A stretch of DNA of 64,000 nucleotides from Cupriavidus pinatubonensis (GTDB taxonomy: Bacteria; Pseudomonadota; Gammaproteobacteria; Burkholderiales; Burkholderiaceae), in assembly GCF_019602855.1 (NCBI RefSeq), contig NZ_CP080767.1, positions 2,356,001 through 2,420,000 on the forward strand, read 5' to 3'. Shown here piece by piece: positions 60,320 through 64,000 of the stretch. A program made the position numbers and the translations under genes. The notes beneath the pieces are model-generated. The model did not search any database and was not told the DNA's origin. It saw only the letters and a program-made list of their open reading frames with translations. Positions within the stretch are counted from its first letter, which is position 1, and the number at the start of each line of letters is the position of its first letter.

Positions 60320-60952
60320 TCAGGCCGTGCCCAGCGCGTCGAGCTTGAACTGGATGATCTGGCGCATCGACTGATCGTCGGCACCGAGCTTGTCCAGCGC
60401 CTTGCGGTAGGCGGCACGTGCATCGGCACGCTTGTCCTGCGCGGCGAGCAGATCGCCCCTGCGATCGGCGTAGATCGCGACGAACGCCGCCGGCGGCTCG
60501 TCCTTCAGCAGCGCCAGGCCCTGGTCGTAGGCCTTCTCATCAAGCAGCACGCCGGCAAGGCGCACGCGCGCGATATGCGAGTACTCGCCATCGCCGTGGT
60601 CCATTGCCCACTGCAACTGGGTTTTTGCACCTGCCAGATCGCCGGCATCGTACAGCACTTTGGCGGCCACCAGCGCACTCATCGGGCCATAGGCGGTCCT
60701 GCCGAACTTGTCCTCGAGGTCGCCCGCTGCGCGCTTCACGCGCTCGGCATCGCGGCCTTCGGCGGCCTTCATCACCTGGTCATACAGCACGGCCGCTTCG
60801 GAAGCCTGCTTGCGCTCCCAGTACTTCCAGCCGTTCCAGGCAGCGAATGCCAGCAAGGCGGCAATCAGGATCCACGTCAGGGCATTGCCATACTGACGCC
60901 ACCAGGCCTTCAGATTTTCAAGCTGTTCCTGCTCTTCCAGATCGTATGCCAT
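60320..60952 (-). CDS. yfgM: YfgM-family TPR membrane protein
   Basis: A 210-aa protein with a cytosolic start MAYDLEEQEQLENLKAWWRQYG, one helix at about residues 24-42 (LTWILIAALLAFAAW) and periplasmic tetratricopeptide-like repeats. YfgM associates with PpiD and the Sec translocon. It sits in the usual hisS-yfgM-bamB-der order. Confidence 0.93.
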   Translation of the reverse strand: MAYDLEEQEQLENLKAWWRQYGNALTWILIAALLAFAAWNGWKYWERKQASEAAVLYDQVMKAAEGRDAERVKRAAGDLEDKFGRTAYGPMSALVAAKVLYDAGDLAGAKTQLQWAMDHGDGEYSHIARVRLAGVLLDEKAYDQGLALLKDEPPAAFVAIYADRRGDLLAAQDKRADARAAYRKALDKLGADDQSMRQIIQFKLDALGTA

Positions 60953-61062
60953 GTCGAGGCAGTCTTTTTGCGGTTGGTTTGTATCTCAGGCCGCTTCCGG
61001 CAGGCTTCGCTTCCTGCCGGGCGGATCTTGCTACGCCGTTACTTGCGTCGTCAGTCGTCGCG

Positions 61063-62433
61063 TTATTCGCTGGCGCCGACCATCGCGTCGATCAGGTAAT
61101 CGACCAGGTTTTCAGCGGGCACCTGCGCCTGCTGGCCACCACCTTCAGCCTGCGCGCCCTGGCGAAGTTCCTTCACCTGCACCACGCCCGCAGCGACTTC
61201 ATCTTCGCCAATGATCACGGCATACGCCGCACCGCTCGCGTCAGCGCGCTTCATCTGCGACTTGAAGCTGCCGCTCTTGCCATCGGGCGTGGCATGCAGC
61301 ACCACGTCCAGGCCGGCATCACGCAGGCGCTCGGCGGCAACCGTCGCCTGCTGCTGCGCCGCTTCGCCCTGATGCACCAGATAGACGTCGCAACCGACCG
61401 CATCAGGCACCACGCCTTCCTCGCGGATCAGCTCGATGATGCGCTCGATGCCCATGGCCCAGCCGCAAGCCGGCGCCGCCTTGCCGCCCATCTGCGCAAT
61501 CAGCGGGTCATAGCGGCCGCCACCGGCGATGGTGCCCTGCGCACCGAGCTTGTCGGTGATCCACTCGAACACCGTCAGGTTGTAGTAGTCCAGCCCACGC
61601 ACCAGGCGCGGGTTGATCTTGTACGGGATGTTGTTGGCCTTGAGCAGCCGCTGCACGCCCTCGAAGTGGGCGAGCGATTCCTCACCGAGGAAATCGATCA
61701 GCTTGGGCGCGTTGGCGGCCATTTCCTGCAGCGCGGGATTCTTCGTATCCAGCACGCGCAGCGGATTCGTGTAGAGGCGGCGCTTGCCGTCCTCGTCCAG
61801 GATGTCCTTGAAGCCTTCGAGGTACTTGATCAGCTCCTCGCGGTGCGCGGCGCGCTCGTGCGCCTGGCCCAGCGAGTTGATCTCCAGCCGCACGCCGGTC
61901 AGGCCCAGGTCGTCCCACAGGCGCTGGCACATCAGGATGATCTCGGCATCCACATCCGGGCCCGCAAAGCCGAGCGCCTCAGCGCCGAGCTGGTGGAACT
62001 GGCGATAGCGGCCGCGCTGCGGGCGCTCGTGGCGGAACATCGGGCCGGTGTACCACAGGCGCTTCGGGCCGTCGTACAGCAGGTTGTGCTCGATGGTCGC
62101 ACGCACGGCGGCGGCAGTGCCTTCCGGACGCAGCGTCAGTTGTTCACCGTTGAGCGCATCGGTGAAGGAATACATCTCCTTCTCCACGATATCCGTGACC
62201 TCGCCGATACCGCGCACGAACAGCTGGGTATGCTCGACGATCGGCGTGCGGATCTGCTGGTAGCCGTAGGCGCGCAGCATCGCACGCGCGGCGTTCTCGA
62301 AATGCTCCCACAGCGGGGCATCGGCGGGCAGCATGTCGTTCATGCCCTTCACGCCCTGCAAGGCCTTCGCGGGGCGTGCCTTGTCTTCTGGCTTGGCGCC
62401 GCTTTGCGCGGACGGATTCTCGTTTTGCGTCAT
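61063..62433 (-). CDS. hisS: Histidyl-tRNA synthetase
   Basis: A 456-aa class II synthetase. Motif 1, motif 2 ([21 protein letters not shown]), the HisA/B blocks [15 protein letters not shown] and [13 protein letters not shown], and the anticodon-binding C-terminus ([28 protein letters not shown]) are present. The N-terminus is about 30 residues longer than E. coli HisRS ([16 protein letters not shown] is at 29-44). It follows ispG on the same strand. Confidence 0.97.
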   Translation of the reverse strand: MTQNENPSAQSGAKPEDKARPAKALQGVKGMNDMLPADAPLWEHFENAARAMLRAYGYQQIRTPIVEHTQLFVRGIGEVTDIVEKEMYSFTDALNGEQLTLRPEGTAAAVRATIEHNLLYDGPKRLWYTGPMFRHERPQRGRYRQFHQLGAEALGFAGPDVDAEIILMCQRLWDDLGLTGVRLEINSLGQAHERAAHREELIKYLEGFKDILDEDGKRRLYTNPLRVLDTKNPALQEMAANAPKLIDFLGEESLAHFEGVQRLLKANNIPYKINPRLVRGLDYYNLTVFEWITDKLGAQGTIAGGGRYDPLIAQMGGKAAPACGWAMGIERIIELIREEGVVPDAVGCDVYLVHQGEAAQQQATVAAERLRDAGLDVVLHATPDGKSGSFKSQMKRADASGAAYAVIIGEDEVAAGVVQVKELRQGAQAEGGGQQAQVPAENLVDYLIDAMVGASE

Positions 62434-62472
62434 TCTGTCGTTATCTTGCTGGGTGGACTGGCCAATGCCGGC

Positions 62473-63765
62473 TCAGGCCACCGCTTCCTTCTCTGCCCGC
62501 GCTGCGCCCGGACCGTAATGCGTGCGAACGTACTCGTCGACGATCGCCTGGAATTCCTCGGCGATGCGCTCGCCGCGCAGCGTCTTGACCTTGACGCCAT
62601 CGACAAACACCGGCGCCGCCGGCGATTCGCCCGAACCCGGCAGCGAAATGCCGATGTTGGCATGCTTGCTTTCGCCAGGGCCGTTGACGATGCAGCCCAT
62701 CACGGCCACATCCATCTCTTCGACGCCCGGATAAGCGGTCTTCCACTGCGGCATCTGCTCGCGCAGGTACGCCTGAATGCTTGCCGCCAGTTCCTGGAAC
62801 GTGGTGCTCGTCGTGCGGCCGCAGCCGGGGCACGCAATCACCATCGGCGTGAAATTCCGCATGCCCATGGTCTGCAGGATTTCCTGCCCGACATAGACTT
62901 CCTTCTCGCGCGGCGCACCGGGTTCCGGCGTCAGCGAAATCCGGATCGTGTCGCCGATGCCTTCCTGCAGCAGCACCGACAGCGCCGCCGTCGACGCCAC
63001 GATGCCCTTGCTGCCCATGCCCGCCTCGGTCAGGCCGAGGTGCAGCGCATAGTCGCAGCGGCGCGCGAGTTCGCGGTACACCGCAATCAGTTCCTGCACC
63101 TGCGACACCTTGCACGACAGGATGATCTGGTTGCCCGGCAGGCCGATTTCCTCGGCCTTCTTTGCCGAATCGATCGCCGAAGTGATCAACGCTTCGATCA
63201 TCACGCTCTGCGCGGGCCACGGCTCCGCGCGGCCGGCGTTCTCGTCCATGATGCGCGCGAGCAGGTCCTGGTCCAGGCTGCCCCAGTTGACGCCGATGCG
63301 CACCGGCTTGTTGTACCGGCAGGCCATCTCGATCATCTGCGCGAATTGCGTGTCGCGCTTGGCGCCCTGCCCCACATTGCCGGGGTTGATGCGGTACTTC
63401 GACAGCGCCTCGGCGCAGGCCGGATAGTCCTGCAGCAGCTTGTGGCCGTTGTAGTGGAAATCGCCCACCAGCGGCACGTTGACGCCCATGCGGTCGAGCT
63501 GCTCGCGGATATGCGGCACCGCTGCCGCTGCCTCGGGCGTATTGACCGTGATGCGCACGATCTCGGAGCCCGCGCGCGCCAGTTCCTTGACCTGGATGGC
63601 CGTGCCAATGGCATCGACGGTATCCGTATTGGTCATCGACTGCACGCGCACCGGCGCGCTGCCACCGATGGTGACGATGTTGTCGCCCCACGCGATGCTC
63701 GCCTGGCGCCTTTCGCGGCGCGGCAGCGGGCCCGGCAGGACCGGAAGACAAAGCTGTTCGTTCAT
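62473..63765 (-). CDS. ispG: 4-Hydroxy-3-methylbut-2-enyl-diphosphate synthase (GcpE)
   Basis: A 430-aa [4Fe-4S] enzyme of the MEP isoprenoid pathway. The TIM-barrel N-terminus ([22 protein letters not shown]) and the cluster Cys residues (CPGCGRTTS and [10 protein letters not shown]) are present. Longer than E. coli IspG by about 60 residues, as is usual in beta-proteobacteria. Start is ATG at 63765 with GAGGTGG about 9 bp before it; the frame remains open six codons further to a TTG, which is less likely. Confidence 0.96.
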   Translation of the reverse strand: MNEQLCLPVLPGPLPRRERRQASIAWGDNIVTIGGSAPVRVQSMTNTDTVDAIGTAIQVKELARAGSEIVRITVNTPEAAAAVPHIREQLDRMGVNVPLVGDFHYNGHKLLQDYPACAEALSKYRINPGNVGQGAKRDTQFAQMIEMACRYNKPVRIGVNWGSLDQDLLARIMDENAGRAEPWPAQSVMIEALITSAIDSAKKAEEIGLPGNQIILSCKVSQVQELIAVYRELARRCDYALHLGLTEAGMGSKGIVASTAALSVLLQEGIGDTIRISLTPEPGAPREKEVYVGQEILQTMGMRNFTPMVIACPGCGRTTSTTFQELAASIQAYLREQMPQWKTAYPGVEEMDVAVMGCIVNGPGESKHANIGISLPGSGESPAAPVFVDGVKVKTLRGERIAEEFQAIVDEYVRTHYGPGAARAEKEAVA

Positions 63766-63805
63766 AGCGTTACCACCTCGCAATGATGCACGGTGTCGAG
63801 CCGCG

Positions 63806-64000
63806 TCAGGGCAGCGTCAACCGCGCCACGTTGTTGCGATTCGCCGCCTTCAGGTCAACCGGCGTGCCGTTCCGGCTCATCGATTCCACACCCTTGACGT
63901 TGCCGATGGTCACCTTGTACGGTGCCGTGCCGCCGCCCGCGACTTCCTGGCCGGCCTTGGCGGTACCGCCGAGGACAACCTTGCCGTTGCGGTCGCGGAT
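63806..64000 (-). CDS. rodZ: RodZ-type cytoskeletal protein, C-terminal end (cut by window edge)
   Basis: The last 64 residues of a protein that enters from the right edge ([23 protein letters not shown]... ending NNVARLTLP). This is the C-terminal DUF4115 beta-domain of RodZ, the helix-turn-helix membrane protein that links MreB to the cell wall machinery. The ispG ATG follows after 40 bp on the same strand, matching the usual rodZ-ispG order. Confidence 0.82.
   Translation of the reverse strand: MRDRNGKVVLGGTAKAGQEVAGGGTAPYKVTIGNVKGVESMSRNGTPVDLKAANRNNVARLTLP

Noticed and set aside
60418-63786. Plus-strand open frame of over 1100 codons opposite yfgM, hisS and ispG
   Set aside because: A mirror frame caused by high GC at third codon positions. 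The minus-strand proteins are clear families; the plus translation is Arg/His/Leu-rich without domains.

Overview
This window is a chromosomal core segment from a high-GC betaproteobacterium of the Burkholderiaceae. Gene order (rodZ-ispG-hisS-yfgM-bamB-der-hfq-hflX-hflK-hflC-hisZ-purA; DUF4124-ntrB-ntrC beside glnA; ccoNOQP with ccoG, ccoS, ccoI and fnr) and the proteins point to Cupriavidus or a close Ralstonia relative. This is inferred from gene content and order; no 16S gene is present. I see no insertion sequence, prophage, CRISPR array, rRNA operon or plasmid function. Most genes are on the minus strand.

Layout: 1-1240 holds the start of rluB (cut by the window edge) and scpB. After a 555-bp gap, 1796-11522 is a microaerobic respiration block: a TauE/SafE-like copper-linked membrane protein, divergent fnr, and the cbb3 oxidase genes ccoN-O-Q-P with maturation genes ccoG, ccoH, ccoS and ccoI. 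Two FNR boxes lie in front of ccoN and ccoI. 11625-18603 carries zapE and the 2-oxoglutarate dehydrogenase operon odhA-odhB-lpdA. 18914-24011 is a ugpBAECQ glycerol-3-phosphate operon, with a HAD phosphatase divergent from it. 25074-30008 is the nitrogen block (glnA, DUF4124 gene, ntrB, ntrC) with a sigma-54 promoter and NtrC-like sites upstream of glnA. 30523-35686 has a rhodanese, a MoCF-domain protein, an EI24 membrane protein, and a coupled trio (beta-propeller, polysaccharide deacetylase, sterol-desaturase-like hydroxylase). 35836-43548 has hrpA and argA back to back over a symmetric -10 element, then yggX, rpiA and tal. 43570-48155 has a sirtuin, rlmB, rnr and tRNA-Leu(CAG). 48472-49624 is an Rrf2 regulator plus an NAD(P)-binding protein, each preceded by the same palindromic operator. 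49679-64000 is housekeeping: phosphoribosyltransferase, purA, hisZ, hflC, hflK, hflX, hfq, der, bamB, yfgM, hisS, ispG and the 3' end of rodZ.

I found no clear-cut novel multi-gene system. The most interesting signals are regulatory: the 12-bp palindromic -10 between hrpA and argA that could start two near-leaderless mRNAs; the duplicated operator of the Rrf2/NAD(P)-binding pair; a consensus tRNA-Leu promoter whose -35 covers the rnr start codon; and two little-described small proteins or variants (the 81-aa membrane protein after a very short CcoH, and a deacetylase lacking one canonical metal ligand).
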